Part shown: positions 46,551-54,476 of the stretch, piece by piece
Position numbering within the stretch: the first letter of the stretch is position 1
Layout: each line of letters starts with the position of its first letter
Source of the DNA: Cognataquiflexum gelatinilyticum
GTDB taxonomy: Bacteria > Bacteroidota > Bacteroidia > Cytophagales > Cyclobacteriaceae
Assembly (NCBI RefSeq): GCF_024813435.1
Contig: NZ_JANAEZ010000005.1
Location: 186,001 to 250,000 of the forward strand
Direction: 5' to 3'
DNA length: 64,000 nt
Notes under the pieces: model-generated
What the model was told of the DNA's origin: nothing
Database searches by the model: none
Seen by the model: only the letters and a program-made list of their open reading frames with translations
Translations under genes and position numbers: made by a program

Positions 46551-46585
46551 AATAAAGGGCGTTTTTTCGCCCTTTATTTATTTTA
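46551..46585 (+). terminator. Intrinsic terminator after the sulfatase
   Basis: Perfect 11-bp arms AATAAAGGGCG (46551-46561) and CGCCCTTTATT (46568-46578) around a T6 loop, then T-rich sequence. Confidence 0.88.
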
Positions 46586-46597
46586 TACCCAACCCAA

Positions 46598-46830
46598 TTT
46601 GTTATCCTGCTTCTCCAGAAGCTGGCTATTTTTTTTAACCGCAATGGCCGCCAAGGTTTAGTAAAGTGATCAAAGTCGTATTCCCAAAAATCTTTTTCTG
46701 CCTTTAGTAAAATTACCCCGATCAAGGGTTTTTTGTTTGTCAAAGGAAAGGTAAGTTTGAAATTGTGGTTATTTCAATAATATTTGGGAAAGCAGTCTAT
46801 TTTAAAATGCCTTACTTTTTCCTGAAGAAA
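46598..46830. repeat. Repeat block before the HEAT-like gene, including a partial 220-bp element
   Basis: CTGCTTCTCCAGAAG and CGCAATGGCCGCCAAGG pieces (46605-46660) are followed by TACCCCGATCAAGGG (46715-46730), TTTGTCAAAGGAAAGGTAAG and GGGAAAGCAG, in the same order as the full copies at 47.5, 49.1 and 50.75 kb. The right hairpin arm is degenerate here. Confidence 0.75.
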
Positions 46831-46859
46831 GAAACGTACTAAAAGCCAAATAATAAAAA

Positions 46860-47459
46860 ATGGACAATAATTTGATAAACAAACTTGAAAAGTTCTACGA
46901 CCTTAATGATCATGAAAAACAAGAAACTTTGATTTCAATTTTGAATCTTGCTAACGATAACCCTGAAAAATTTATAAATGCAATTCAAAATGAAAAATTC
47001 AATAGACTTAATAACCTACCCATTATTTATGAAGCTCTATCGAAGGATTTAGATAACTGGGCGGACTTTTTTATAACTGAGATTGAGCGTCTATTTGAAA
47101 CTGCCAAACAATCAAAGACTCCATATAACATTCTTAATCATCTTCAAGAATTTACATTTATTGATCCGAATAAATTTAAACATCGGGACAGAATTGTAGA
47201 AATTTTAGCAACACAGTTGGATAATGAAAATTCTACTTTTCGATTTTGTTCTCTGGATCTATTACCAGATTTTGTTAAAGACGATGATATGCTGACAATT
47301 AAGAAAATGAAAAAACTTCTAAAGGATGAAAACTGGAGGATTAGATATTGGACGTATCTAAATTTGAAAGATATTGGAGTATTAGATGAACAAATTGATA
47401 AATTATCCTGGACAGATAGATTAAGATCAAAGTTTCTTAATAATTTAAAGTTTCAATGA
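46860..47459 (+). CDS. Helical HEAT/ARM-like protein of unknown function
   Basis: 199 aa, no signal peptide. Helix pairs such as PIIYEALSKDLDNWADFFI and DRIVEILATQLDNENSTFRF, together with the pattern KLLKDENWRIRYWTYLNLKD near the C-terminus, resemble HEAT repeats. Codon use is clearly more AT-rich than in the permease genes, suggesting transfer. Small HEAT proteins in such islands are often immunity proteins, but no toxin gene is adjacent, so the role is open. Confidence 0.7.
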   Translation: MDNNLINKLEKFYDLNDHEKQETLISILNLANDNPEKFINAIQNEKFNRLNNLPIIYEALSKDLDNWADFFITEIERLFETAKQSKTPYNILNHLQEFTFIDPNKFKHRDRIVEILATQLDNENSTFRFCSLDLLPDFVKDDDMLTIKKMKKLLKDENWRIRYWTYLNLKDIGVLDEQIDKLSWTDRLRSKFLNNLKFQ

Positions 47460-47510
47460 TGGAGAAGTGTGGTAGGTAACAATTTTTTACACCGCCTGAG
47501 AGTAGTCAAT

Positions 47511-47712
47511 ACGGCTTTCCTTGGACTCAGTGGGTGTCTATAGCTATCGGCATGCAATTCCACCCTGATATTTTTGGAAATCCATTCTTTTACTTCCTCT
47601 ATTAAAAAATACACCAACCAAGGGTTTTTTTGTTTGTCAAAGAAAAGGTAAGTTTGAGATTGGAGTTATTTCCACAATACTATAGAAAGCATGCTATATG
47701 GATGCTTTCCTT
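47511..47712. repeat. 220-bp island element, copy A
   Basis: Carries CTATCGGCATGCAATTCCA, the AT-rich middle, TTTGTCAAAGAAAAGGTAAG, TTATTTCCACAATA, and the hairpin GAAAGCAT (47685-47692)/ATGCTTTC (47702-47709). The terminator-like CCCG-ATCA-CGGG part is degraded in this copy. It ends 33 bp before the next start codon. Confidence 0.85.
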
Positions 47713-47744
47713 TATGATTGGAGAAGGATACTAAACCTGATTTT

Positions 47745-48359
47745 ATGAAAATAAAAAAAACACTGATGTTTTTGATTATGGGCCTTTCACATCTTGGAGC
47801 CTGCAACGGACAATCCGGAAATAGTTCTCAACCATCTGATAATAAGAAACAAATCATGGAAAATTTTGAACTTTCACCCGAAAAGGCGCATCCAAAAGCA
47901 AAAGTCTTATTGAACGAACCATTTTATTGGAGTCCTATTGAAGAATCAGGCCCATTTGGAAGCGATGACGGTTCGGATGCTTTTTATGGTTTCTTAGATT
48001 GGAGGGAATCAAACGAAACGTCAAGCCCAACGGTATTTCTTTCAGACCTTATTGATGAATGGGGTTACAAGCCATTTGACTTTAATGAATTGGACGAAGA
48101 AATCCTTAAAATTTACATTTCATCCAATGAAATCGGAGCTAGGACTTTAAAGGGACAAGACGATGCCATCATTGCAATAGGCTTTGGACAGTTTGTCTTG
48201 GAAGGTAAAATTGATGAGGACATTAAATTGTTAACAAAAACTGCCCTTAAGCGAGAACTGTTACCTATCCTGATAGACTCATGGGAAGGAGAATACAAAA
48301 AAACAAGGATTGAGCAATTGAATAAAATGCTTATTGCTTTGGATAAAATGAATGATTGA
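47745..48359 (+). CDS. Lipoprotein with YfeS-like domain
   Basis: 204 aa from ATG 47745; a TTG at 47718 gives a longer frame but hides the signal. The start MKIKKTLMFLIMGLSHLGAC has a clear lipobox with lipidated Cys near residue 20. The mature part has HPKAKVLLNEPFYWSPIEES and PFGSDDGSDAFYGFLDWRES, which recalls the E. coli YfeS-type family from memory. It ends in an amphipathic helix. The function is unknown, and the family match is tentative. Confidence 0.7.
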   Translation: MKIKKTLMFLIMGLSHLGACNGQSGNSSQPSDNKKQIMENFELSPEKAHPKAKVLLNEPFYWSPIEESGPFGSDDGSDAFYGFLDWRESNETSSPTVFLSDLIDEWGYKPFDFNELDEEILKIYISSNEIGARTLKGQDDAIIAIGFGQFVLEGKIDEDIKLLTKTALKRELLPILIDSWEGEYKKTRIEQLNKMLIALDKMND

Positions 48360-48409
48360 AATAATCAAAATAGAAAGTATTTGAGAACCAGACAAAAAAG
48401 CACGGATCA

Positions 48410-48955
48410 ATGACAAACAACGGTAAAGCTAAAATTGATAAAACATTCGGAGGACTAAAAATTATCATTCCTTCAAAGAAAAATTGGTTTTCATTGCTGT
48501 TTGGGACGGCATGGATGGGCGGGTGGTTTTTTGGTTTTGTATCAGCTTCTGATTTTTTGTTTAACTCAGGGATTGATAATTCAGGAGCGGGCGGCTTTTT
48601 GGCATTTTGGCTTTTAGCTTGGACTGTTGGTGGACTGGCGGTTTCCTTTATGCTCCTTTGGGGGTATTTTGGTCAAGAAAAATTTATAACTGACAGAAAT
48701 GAAATTTTATTTGAAAAGTCTGTATTTGGAATAGGAAAGAAAAATAGAATGGAAATTTCAGCAATTAAAAACTTCCGGACAGAAAAAAGTAATGATGATT
48801 TATTTAGCGGAAATCGTATGGCATTTTGGGGTCTTGGACCCGGGAAAATAAAATTTGACTATGGCCTCAAGACCTTTTCGTTTGGACTTGGAGTCGATGA
48901 CGCAGAAGCAAATTACATTGTTGGACTATTGAAAGAACAATTTAAAGAACAATAA
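48410..48955 (+). CDS. Two-helix membrane protein with PH-like C-terminus
   Basis: 181 aa. Two hydrophobic helices lie at about residues 28-50 and 66-88, rich in Trp/Gly/Phe. They are followed by a beta-rich cytoplasmic part (GQEKFITDRNEILFEKSVFG) that resembles bacterial PH-like domains. It is 50 bp after the YfeS-like lipoprotein gene and probably in one unit with it. No function is assigned. Confidence 0.65.
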   Translation: MTNNGKAKIDKTFGGLKIIIPSKKNWFSLLFGTAWMGGWFFGFVSASDFLFNSGIDNSGAGGFLAFWLLAWTVGGLAVSFMLLWGYFGQEKFITDRNEILFEKSVFGIGKKNRMEISAIKNFRTEKSNDDLFSGNRMAFWGLGPGKIKFDYGLKTFSFGLGVDDAEANYIVGLLKEQFKEQ

Positions 48956-49084
48956 ACCGACGATTGGACAAATCAATTTTTCAGAAGCAGCCCGACAAAA
49001 AAACTGTCTAATTTGCTTATTGGCAATTCTTAAGTCAAAATACCCCTCCCTTTGATTATAATGTAGACAATTGAAACTGGACTG

Positions 49085-49295
49085 GGTGGGTGTCTACAGC
49101 TATCGGCATGCAATTCCACCCTGATATTTTTGGAAATCCATTTTTTTTCTTTCATTATTAAAAATACCCCGATCACGGGATTTTTTGTTTGTCAAAGGAA
49201 AGGTAAGTTGGATATAGGAGTTATTTCCACAATATTAGGGAAAGTATGCTATATGGATACTTTCTCCTATATTAGAATAAAGCAAAATATTGTGC
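49085..49295. repeat. 220-bp island element, copy B (hairpin with compensatory changes)
   Basis: The conserved order is CTATCGGCATGCAATTCCA, CCCG-ATCA-CGGG followed by T6, TTTGTCAAAGGAAAGGTAAG, TTATTTCCACAATATTAGGG, and the hairpin GAAAGTAT (49241-49247 region)/ATACTTTC (49257-49264). Relative to copies A and C one base changed in each arm and pairing is kept. It ends GAATAAAGCAAAATATTG. Confidence 0.85.
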
Positions 49296-49330
49296 GTCAT
49301 TCTCAATATAAATAACACGTTGTATATCAT

Positions 49331-49972
49331 ATGAAAAAATATTATTTTTTGATTGTAAGTAGCATACTCCTTGGTTTGTCCATACTAGCTTTCTCAGACA
49401 ATTTGATAACTGATGTTGGTCAGAAAAGTAACAGTGACCCAAAATTTATTATTCACGGCTTATTTTGTTTTGCCTGGTTTATTATGCTTGTCATACAAAC
49501 CAACTTTATAAAAAAAGGGAATCATAAAGCTCACATCAGTTTTGGGGTCGCCGGTTTAATAGCCGCTATCGGTGTATTCATTACTACAGTATACATATTT
49601 GTTGTTATTTTCAATGGTTGGAATAACATGGAGCCAATGGTTAAGGCAAATAGATTTTTAATATTTGGTTTTGCAATATTGGTGACCTTGGCATATTTGA
49701 AAAGAAAAAGGCTGCCCTATCATAAAAGGCTTATACTTGTTGCATCCTTTTTTATGTTAGGACCAATTTTGAGCAGGTCAATTGCACGTACAAATCTTGA
49801 TTCACTCCTCATTTCAGACCTAAGTTGGGACATTGCCATTTTTGGGACATGGTCTGCTTTTTTTATTTCACTTTTTATTTATGACTGGACAATTAATAAG
49901 AAATTTCATCCCGTTACTTACTTAGGCTTTATTACTTTTTGTATTATTTATACAATTTCTTTTCATGCATAA
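49331..49972 (+). CDS. Six-helix membrane protein of unknown function
   Basis: 213 aa with about six hydrophobic helices spread over the whole length. His residues occur in HGLFCFAWFIM and KGNHKAHISFG, and further in LPYHKRLILVASFFMLGP, a pattern seen in uncharacterised Bacteroidota membrane proteins and reminiscent of heme- or metal-binding bundles. It is AT-rich compared with flanking core genes. It follows copy B of the island element by 35 bp and is preceded by ACGTTGTATATCAT, which resembles cassette boundary sequence. Confidence 0.7.
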   Translation: MKKYYFLIVSSILLGLSILAFSDNLITDVGQKSNSDPKFIIHGLFCFAWFIMLVIQTNFIKKGNHKAHISFGVAGLIAAIGVFITTVYIFVVIFNGWNNMEPMVKANRFLIFGFAILVTLAYLKRKRLPYHKRLILVASFFMLGPILSRSIARTNLDSLLISDLSWDIAIFGTWSAFFISLFIYDWTINKKFHPVTYLGFITFCIIYTISFHA

Positions 49973-50039
49973 GGTATTTTAAATAACACGAACCCACAAA
50001 AATGTAAATAAAAAATAGGCTAATTAGTAGTAAAATCAA

Positions 50040-50140
50040 GGCTTTTGGCACGTATCAAAATTGTTGCTTTACCGAAAGTTTAGTGCTTCGTAATCGCGTA
50101 CTTTTTTACATAATAATCTTTATTTTTTCAGAATCTGTAA
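50040..50140. repeat. Degenerate attC-like/cassette-boundary remnant
   Basis: Shares GGC(T/G)TTTGGCA, the internal TTTAGTGCTTCG and the following TTTTTTCAGAATCTGTAAT with the better preserved element at 51670-51800. Its right-hand CAAAACGTTA end is missing. Confidence 0.55.
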
Positions 50141-50376
50141 TTCCTTTCCCTATCTTTTTCAATCTTCAAACTTACCATTCTCCTTTGGGTGTAGTTTAGA
50201 CAATTGAAATTAGACTGGGTGAGATTTGTAATTCCACCCTTTTATTCTTTGGAATTTGTAATTCCAATTCCGAGAAGTTCAACCCTTGGCAGCTGATCGC
50301 TGATAAAAAATCCTGAATTCTTCCCAAGCCAAGAAATACCTTTCTCGAGAACCGGGAGGTAGGAGTATTTTGCCCA

Positions 50377-50430
50377 AAGGGGGTACTTCCCAAGTGGAGG
50401 GGGGTACTTCCGAAGTACCCCCCTCCACTT
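50377..50430. repeat. Perfect 18-bp-arm inverted repeat with an upstream direct copy
   Basis: The left arm AAGTGGAGGGGGGTACTT (50392-50409) is the exact reverse complement of 50413-50430, with a 3-nt loop CCG. A further direct copy of GGGGGTACTTCC lies at 50380-50391. No coding frame explains it. Confidence 0.92.
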
Positions 50431-50443
50431 CATTACCTACCCA

Positions 50444-50674
50444 AGTCACCTTTTTACTGACACGGGTCGCCTTTTTGCTGACACGGGTCGCCTCGGAGGT
50501 GACACGTCTCGCCTTTTAGGTAACCCGTCTTATCTTTTTGCACCTCGCTGTCACCTTTTTGGTGACTCGTCTCACCATTTTGGTAACCCGTGTCACCTTT
50601 TTGCTCCTCGCTCTCGCCTCGGAAGTGACCCGTCTCACCTTTTTGGTTCTCGCTGTCAGCTTTTAGGCGACACG
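50444..50674. repeat. Array of eleven 21-bp units with hairpin cores
   Basis: Eleven contiguous units of exactly 21 bp. The most regular has GTCACC-TTTTT-GGTGAC, a 6-bp stem with a T5 loop. Variants such as GTCGCC-TCGGA-GGTGAC keep pairing through a G-T wobble. There are no spacers, so this is not a CRISPR. Both strands have stop-free frames through nearly the whole array with 7-residue periodicity (QKGDTG-like on minus, SHLFGD-like on plus), but neither frame has an ATG before the array. It may be decayed coding sequence or a structured noncoding element. Confidence 0.9.
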
Positions 50675-50739
50675 ATGGTTCTCCGAAGTGGGTGAGGTGA
50701 TATTTTTGGACAGGCCTGTAAGGTATTGGAGTAGGCTAT

Positions 50740-50958
50740 AAGGCTTTTTCCTTGGACATGATGGATGTCAATAGCTATCGGCATGCAATTCCACCCTTAT
50801 ATTTTTGAAAATCCATTTTTTTTCTTTCTCTATTAAAAAATACCCCGATCACGGGATTTTTTGTTTGTCAAAGAAAAGGTAAGTTTGACAAATGGGTTAT
50901 TTCCACAATATTAGGGAAAGCATGCTATATGGATGCTTTCCCCTATTATAGAATAAAG
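50740..50958. repeat. 220-bp island element, copy C
   Basis: The most complete copy. It has CTATCGGCATGCAATTCCA, CCCG-ATCA-CGGG plus T6, TTTGTCAAAGAAAAGGTAAG, TTATTTCCACAATATTAGGG, and a 10-bp-arm hairpin GGGAAAGCAT (50914-50923)/ATGCTTTCCC (50933-50942). It abuts the cassette boundary CAAAACGTTA at 50959. Confidence 0.88.
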
Positions 50959-50968
50959 CAAAACGTTA
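50959..50968 (+). repeat. Left cassette boundary CAAAACGTTA
   Basis: Exact 10-bp match to 51791-51800. The following GTTAGCGGG (50965-50973) is the reverse complement of CCCGCTAAC at 51670-51678. Confidence 0.7.
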
Positions 50969-50995
50969 GCGGGCATTGTAAGACGACACCAACGA

Positions 50996-51310
50996 ATGAC
51001 ATTTAAAGACGACATAAAAGCAAGAATACAAACTGACTTTGGAGAGAATGCAAACACGGCAACGACAATGTTAATTGACGCAATCAACAAAGTTGACTAT
51101 CTGAAAACAGACAGAGTTATTCGCTGTATCATATTTTTAGCAAAGGGAAACTTGACAGACTTGAATAAATATATTGAATCGGCAACTTTTGACACAAGAG
51201 ATGTTATGCTTTGGGCAGAATATGAAAAATTAAGTGGCGACTTAAATTACAAAAGACAGCGAGACTTTAATATGACTTTTCAAGAATGCTCAAATGACGT
51301 TAAAGAATAA
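50996..51310 (+). CDS. Small helical protein of unknown function, cassette gene 1
   Basis: 104 aa, no signal peptide, largely helical (MTFKDDIKARIQTDFGENAN, RVIRCIIFLAKGNLTDLNKY). AT-rich codon use sets it apart from the core genes. It is followed 3 bp later by the second gene, so the two form an operon inside a unit bounded by CAAAACGTTA repeats. I do not recognise the family; two-gene cassettes of this size often encode effector-immunity or toxin-antitoxin pairs, which is inference only. Confidence 0.7.
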   Translation: MTFKDDIKARIQTDFGENANTATTMLIDAINKVDYLKTDRVIRCIIFLAKGNLTDLNKYIESATFDTRDVMLWAEYEKLSGDLNYKRQRDFNMTFQECSNDVKE

Positions 51311-51313
51311 ACA

Positions 51314-51661
51314 ATGAACTTAATTCAGGAATATATAGAGCTTACAAAGACTTGTGCTTCGACGGATTATGGCGACAAGAAATCTGTTAAACTTCATAAC
51401 AAATCAGTTGACAAAATGTACGAGATAGCAGAAAAAATCGGTTACGAACATACAATGGACACAATTGAAGATTTTGCAAAGCTTTTAGATAAAACTGAAA
51501 ATAAAACTAATGTTTGGGCAGCAGTTCATATTTTAGAACGTATTCCAACAGACAAGACAATTGAAGAAAAAGCATTGAACATAATTAAACAACAAGCTGA
51601 CGGAGACTCGGCAGAAGCAATGGGATTTAAAATATGGTTGGACAATTACAAGCGAAAATAG
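51314..51661 (+). CDS. Small helical (DUF2019/HEAT-like) protein, cassette gene 2
   Basis: 115 aa. YGDKKSVKLHNKSVDKMYEI near the N-terminus, AAVHILERIPTDKTIEEKAL and the final helix resemble the short HEAT-like DUF2019 group used as immunity-type proteins; this recognition is from memory and moderate. It starts 3 bp after the previous gene and ends 8 bp before the inverted-repeat boundary element. Confidence 0.7.
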   Translation: MNLIQEYIELTKTCASTDYGDKKSVKLHNKSVDKMYEIAEKIGYEHTMDTIEDFAKLLDKTENKTNVWAAVHILERIPTDKTIEEKALNIIKQQADGDSAEAMGFKIWLDNYKRK

Positions 51662-51669
51662 AACAACGA

Positions 51670-51800
51670 CCCGCTAACAGGCGTTTGGCAAAAAAGCGGG
51701 TGCAGTGCTTAAATGAAGATTTGTGCTTCGTATCAAGCTCAGTGCTGGCAGACAGTTTAGTGCTTCGAAATCCGCTTCTTCGCCAAGCGCCAAAACGTTA
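51670..51800. repeat. attC-like cassette boundary element (about 130 bp)
   Basis: The left end is CCCGCTAACAGGCGTTTGGC and the right end GCCAAGCGCCAAAACGTTA. Inner arms GGCGTTTGGC (51680-51689) and GCCAAGCGCC (51782-51791) pair at 9 of 10 positions; outer TAAC (51675-51678) pairs with GTTA (51797-51800). Internal GTGCTTCG repeats lie at about 51723 and 51760. The organisation is like an integron attC site, though the end bases do not match the RYYYAAC/GTTRRRY consensus. Confidence 0.6.
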
Positions 51801-51909
51801 TTTTTTTCAGATCCTGTAATTCCCAACCATAGCTTTTTGAACCTTTTGACTTTTCTCTCTTCAATCAAAAGTTGAGTTCAATTTTTTTCACTAACCAATT
51901 GACCGAATT

Positions 51910-51925
51910 CGGACGAAGTTGATCG
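51910..51925 (+). promoter_or_regulatory. Candidate NtrC-type enhancer site 3 (CGGACG-N4-TGATCG)
   Basis: CGGACG AAGT TGATCG, one base off the TGTTCG half-site, centred 69.5 bp upstream of the -24 GG at 51987. Confidence 0.55.
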
Positions 51926-51985
51926 GGTAGAGATTGTGCGTAGGCGGACAAATCGCTTAATTCTTTCAATTTAGGCCTCTTTCTG

Positions 51986-52002
51986 TGGCATAGAACTGGC
52001 AA
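51986..52002 (+). promoter_or_regulatory. Sigma-54 promoter of permease 7
   Basis: TGGCATA, GAAC, TGGCA. GG (51987-51988), ten bases, then GC (51999-52000), the exact -24/-12 spacing and dinucleotides. The predicted +1 is near 52012, 59 nt before the ATG. Confidence 0.65.
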
Positions 52003-52070
52003 AGCCAACAATATCAATTGAAGCTTGTTTCTCTTTTGTCCCTTTTCCCAAACCCTCATTTTATACTCCC

Positions 52071-54476
52071 ATGATCCACAGTTACCTTCGCATTGCCTGG
52101 AGAAGTCTATCCAAAAGAAAGCTTTTTACTTCTATCAACCTCACCGGTTTGGTCTTGGGCCTAAGTTCTTTCCTGTTGCTGTTTTCTTTTGTAGCATCTG
52201 AATGGACCTACAATGATTTTCATGAGAATAAGGACAACATATTCAGGTTGGTGCTGACTGATGGAAACAGTGAACCTGAGATTTTTCTTCCTCCCGGATA
52301 TGCAGCGGTAATGGAATCACAGTTTACGGATATAGCCCAAGTCAATACCTTGGCAAGTCAGATAGCAGGTGGATTGGTCATCATCCCCGATACCAAGGAA
52401 TCTTTCAAAGAGGATCGGATCATGTATGCGGACGGGGATTTTTTCAAGGCATTTTCCTTTCCAATATTTAAAGGAAATGCCGATCTGACCCAACCAAATT
52501 CGGTGGTAATTTCAGCTACATTGGCAAAGAAGTTTTTTGGCAGTGAAAACGGGATAGGCAAAACCATTCAGGTGAGCAACCAATTTGGCAAAACCGACTA
52601 TACCGTCAGCGGGATTTTGGATGAAATTTCTGACAGGTCTGATATCAAAGGAGAGATCTTTCTCTCCATCCATACTTTGGAAAATGCAGCCAACCGCAAT
52701 GGAAACGATTGGGCAGACCCCAATGGAATGGAATCCGGTTTTGTCAACCTCTTCGTCACCCTCAAAGACGGAGTTGACAAATCAAACACAGAAAACCTGA
52801 TCACGCAATTTGTAAGGCAAAATCCGGATGCCAAGGACGAAACTGTCATCTTGCAGTCGCTTTCTGAGATCCATTTGGGCAATTCCTTATCTGATCCTTT
52901 GCCAACACAGGGAAGTATGGGCACTGTGCTGGTTTTCGCAGCCATTGCTTTGTTGATATTGGCAATAGCTTATGTCAATTACCTGAACCTTTCCGCTGCA
53001 AACATCCTGACAAGGATCAAGGAAATCCGGATGAGAAAAGTGCTGGGCGCCGGTAGTTGGCAGCTTGCACAGCAGTTTATGATAGAGACTTTGATGCTGA
53101 TGGCATTTGCATTCGGGATTTCTTTTTTGATTGTCAATCTGTTGGAAAGTCGGTTTGAGAAAATATTCGGACAGGCGCTTTGGTTTGGGGCATATGCATT
53201 GCCGGTATTTTGGTTGGTGGTTTTTGCCATATTCATGCTTTGTACCCTTCTTTCAGGATTTTATGTGGTGGCACTTTCCGGGAAATTTGGACATCAGTTT
53301 CAGATCAATTTTCAGCCAAAAAGCAGTCAAACGCTCAAGAAATCACTTGTCATCCTGCAGTTTGCCATATCGGTGACCATCATCGTAGGTACCATCGCCA
53401 TCCGCGACCAACTCAGTTTTATGCAAAACCAAAATCTGGGAATGGACCTCACACAGAAGTTGGTGATAGATGGGCCAAGTGATATCGGTGAAAACGGAGC
53501 TTCCAAAATATCAGCTTTCAAATCAACGGTCAGGTCACAGGCTTTTGTGGAGAAATTAAGCACTTCCAATGCCTTGCCGGGAATCGGATACAATTTCTTT
53601 GCGAGTGGCATCACGCCGATGGTACCCCGTCCAGAGGACAAAGACAAATCCTATGGCATGATGATCATGGATGATGAATTTGTCAATACCTATGGGATGA
53701 CCTTGGTGGCAGGAAGAAATTTCACTACCGAAGAAGCAAGTCAAGGATGGGGTAATTCCAAAAAACTCATGCTCAATGAAAAAGCAGCATTGGAATTGGG
53801 ATTTGAATCCGGTGAAGCGGCAGTGGGGCAAAGTATCCTGTGGGGAGACCCTTACGAAATTTTGGCTGTGGTCAAGGATTACCACCACATGTCTTTGAAA
53901 GAAGAGATCAAGCCGATGGTTTTTTTACCATCACAAGCATCGGGGTATTTCAGCATGGTCGTCAGCAGCAACCAAATGAGGGCCAACCTAGAATCTATCG
54001 AGGAGATTTATGAGGGAATTTTTCCCGGAAATCCCTTTTCCTATTTCTTCATGGACGAACGGTATGCCGTGCAATACAAACAGGAACAGCAGTTAGGACA
54101 GGCATTTTTGGTAGGAGGGATCATTGCCATTATGATATCCTGCATGGGTTTGTTTGCCTTGGCAGCCTACACTGTCCAACAAAAATCCAAGGAAATCGGA
54201 ATCCGCAAAGTACTTGGCGCCAGCAGTGAAAGCCTTATCCAACTTGTCAGCAAGGATTTTGTCATCTTGGTGGGGATTGCTTTGCTGTTGGCCTTTCCTT
54301 TTTCCTGGTGGGCATTGGATACATGGCAGTCAGGATTTCCGTACAAAGCAGGAATCTCATTTTCCACATTCCTGTTAGCGGGAGGTCTGACCTTGTTGAT
54401 CGCATTGGTGACTGTGGGTTCGCAGGCTTTGAAAGCCGCTTGGGCCAATCCCGTGGATTCCATTAAGGATGAATGA
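52071..54476 (+). CDS. FtsX/MacB-like ABC permease 7
   Basis: 801 aa, start MIHSYLRIAWRSLSKRKL. This is the most divergent first half: TM2 reads AIAYVNYLNLSAANI near 282, and the first coupling motif is KEIRMRKVLGAG near 317. TM5 near 424; KDYHHMSL near 601; KEIGIRKVLGAS near 707; end NPVDSIKDE. It is monocistronic, just right of the accessory island, and has the best-scoring sigma-54 promoter of the set. Confidence 0.94.
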   Translation: MIHSYLRIAWRSLSKRKLFTSINLTGLVLGLSSFLLLFSFVASEWTYNDFHENKDNIFRLVLTDGNSEPEIFLPPGYAAVMESQFTDIAQVNTLASQIAGGLVIIPDTKESFKEDRIMYADGDFFKAFSFPIFKGNADLTQPNSVVISATLAKKFFGSENGIGKTIQVSNQFGKTDYTVSGILDEISDRSDIKGEIFLSIHTLENAANRNGNDWADPNGMESGFVNLFVTLKDGVDKSNTENLITQFVRQNPDAKDETVILQSLSEIHLGNSLSDPLPTQGSMGTVLVFAAIALLILAIAYVNYLNLSAANILTRIKEIRMRKVLGAGSWQLAQQFMIETLMLMAFAFGISFLIVNLLESRFEKIFGQALWFGAYALPVFWLVVFAIFMLCTLLSGFYVVALSGKFGHQFQINFQPKSSQTLKKSLVILQFAISVTIIVGTIAIRDQLSFMQNQNLGMDLTQKLVIDGPSDIGENGASKISAFKSTVRSQAFVEKLSTSNALPGIGYNFFASGITPMVPRPEDKDKSYGMMIMDDEFVNTYGMTLVAGRNFTTEEASQGWGNSKKLMLNEKAALELGFESGEAAVGQSILWGDPYEILAVVKDYHHMSLKEEIKPMVFLPSQASGYFSMVVSSNQMRANLESIEEIYEGIFPGNPFSYFFMDERYAVQYKQEQQLGQAFLVGGIIAIMISCMGLFALAAYTVQQKSKEIGIRKVLGASSESLIQLVSKDFVILVGIALLLAFPFSWWALDTWQSGFPYKAGISFSTFLLAGGLTLLIALVTVGSQALKAAWANPVDSIKDE

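Noticed and set aside
50444..50674. CRISPR array
   Set aside because: The 21-bp units are contiguous with no unique spacers, and no cas genes are in the window.
50363..50707. Coding sequence through the 21-bp array on the plus or minus strand
   Set aside because: Stop-free frames run through nearly the whole array, but neither strand has an ATG before it, and upstream stops (TAG at 50360 on plus, TAG near 50742 on minus) prevent a normal start. Kept only as a possible gene remnant.
42551..51900. Insertion sequence or transposon
   Set aside because: Repeats are abundant, but no transposase, resolvase or integrase frame, intact or broken, was found.
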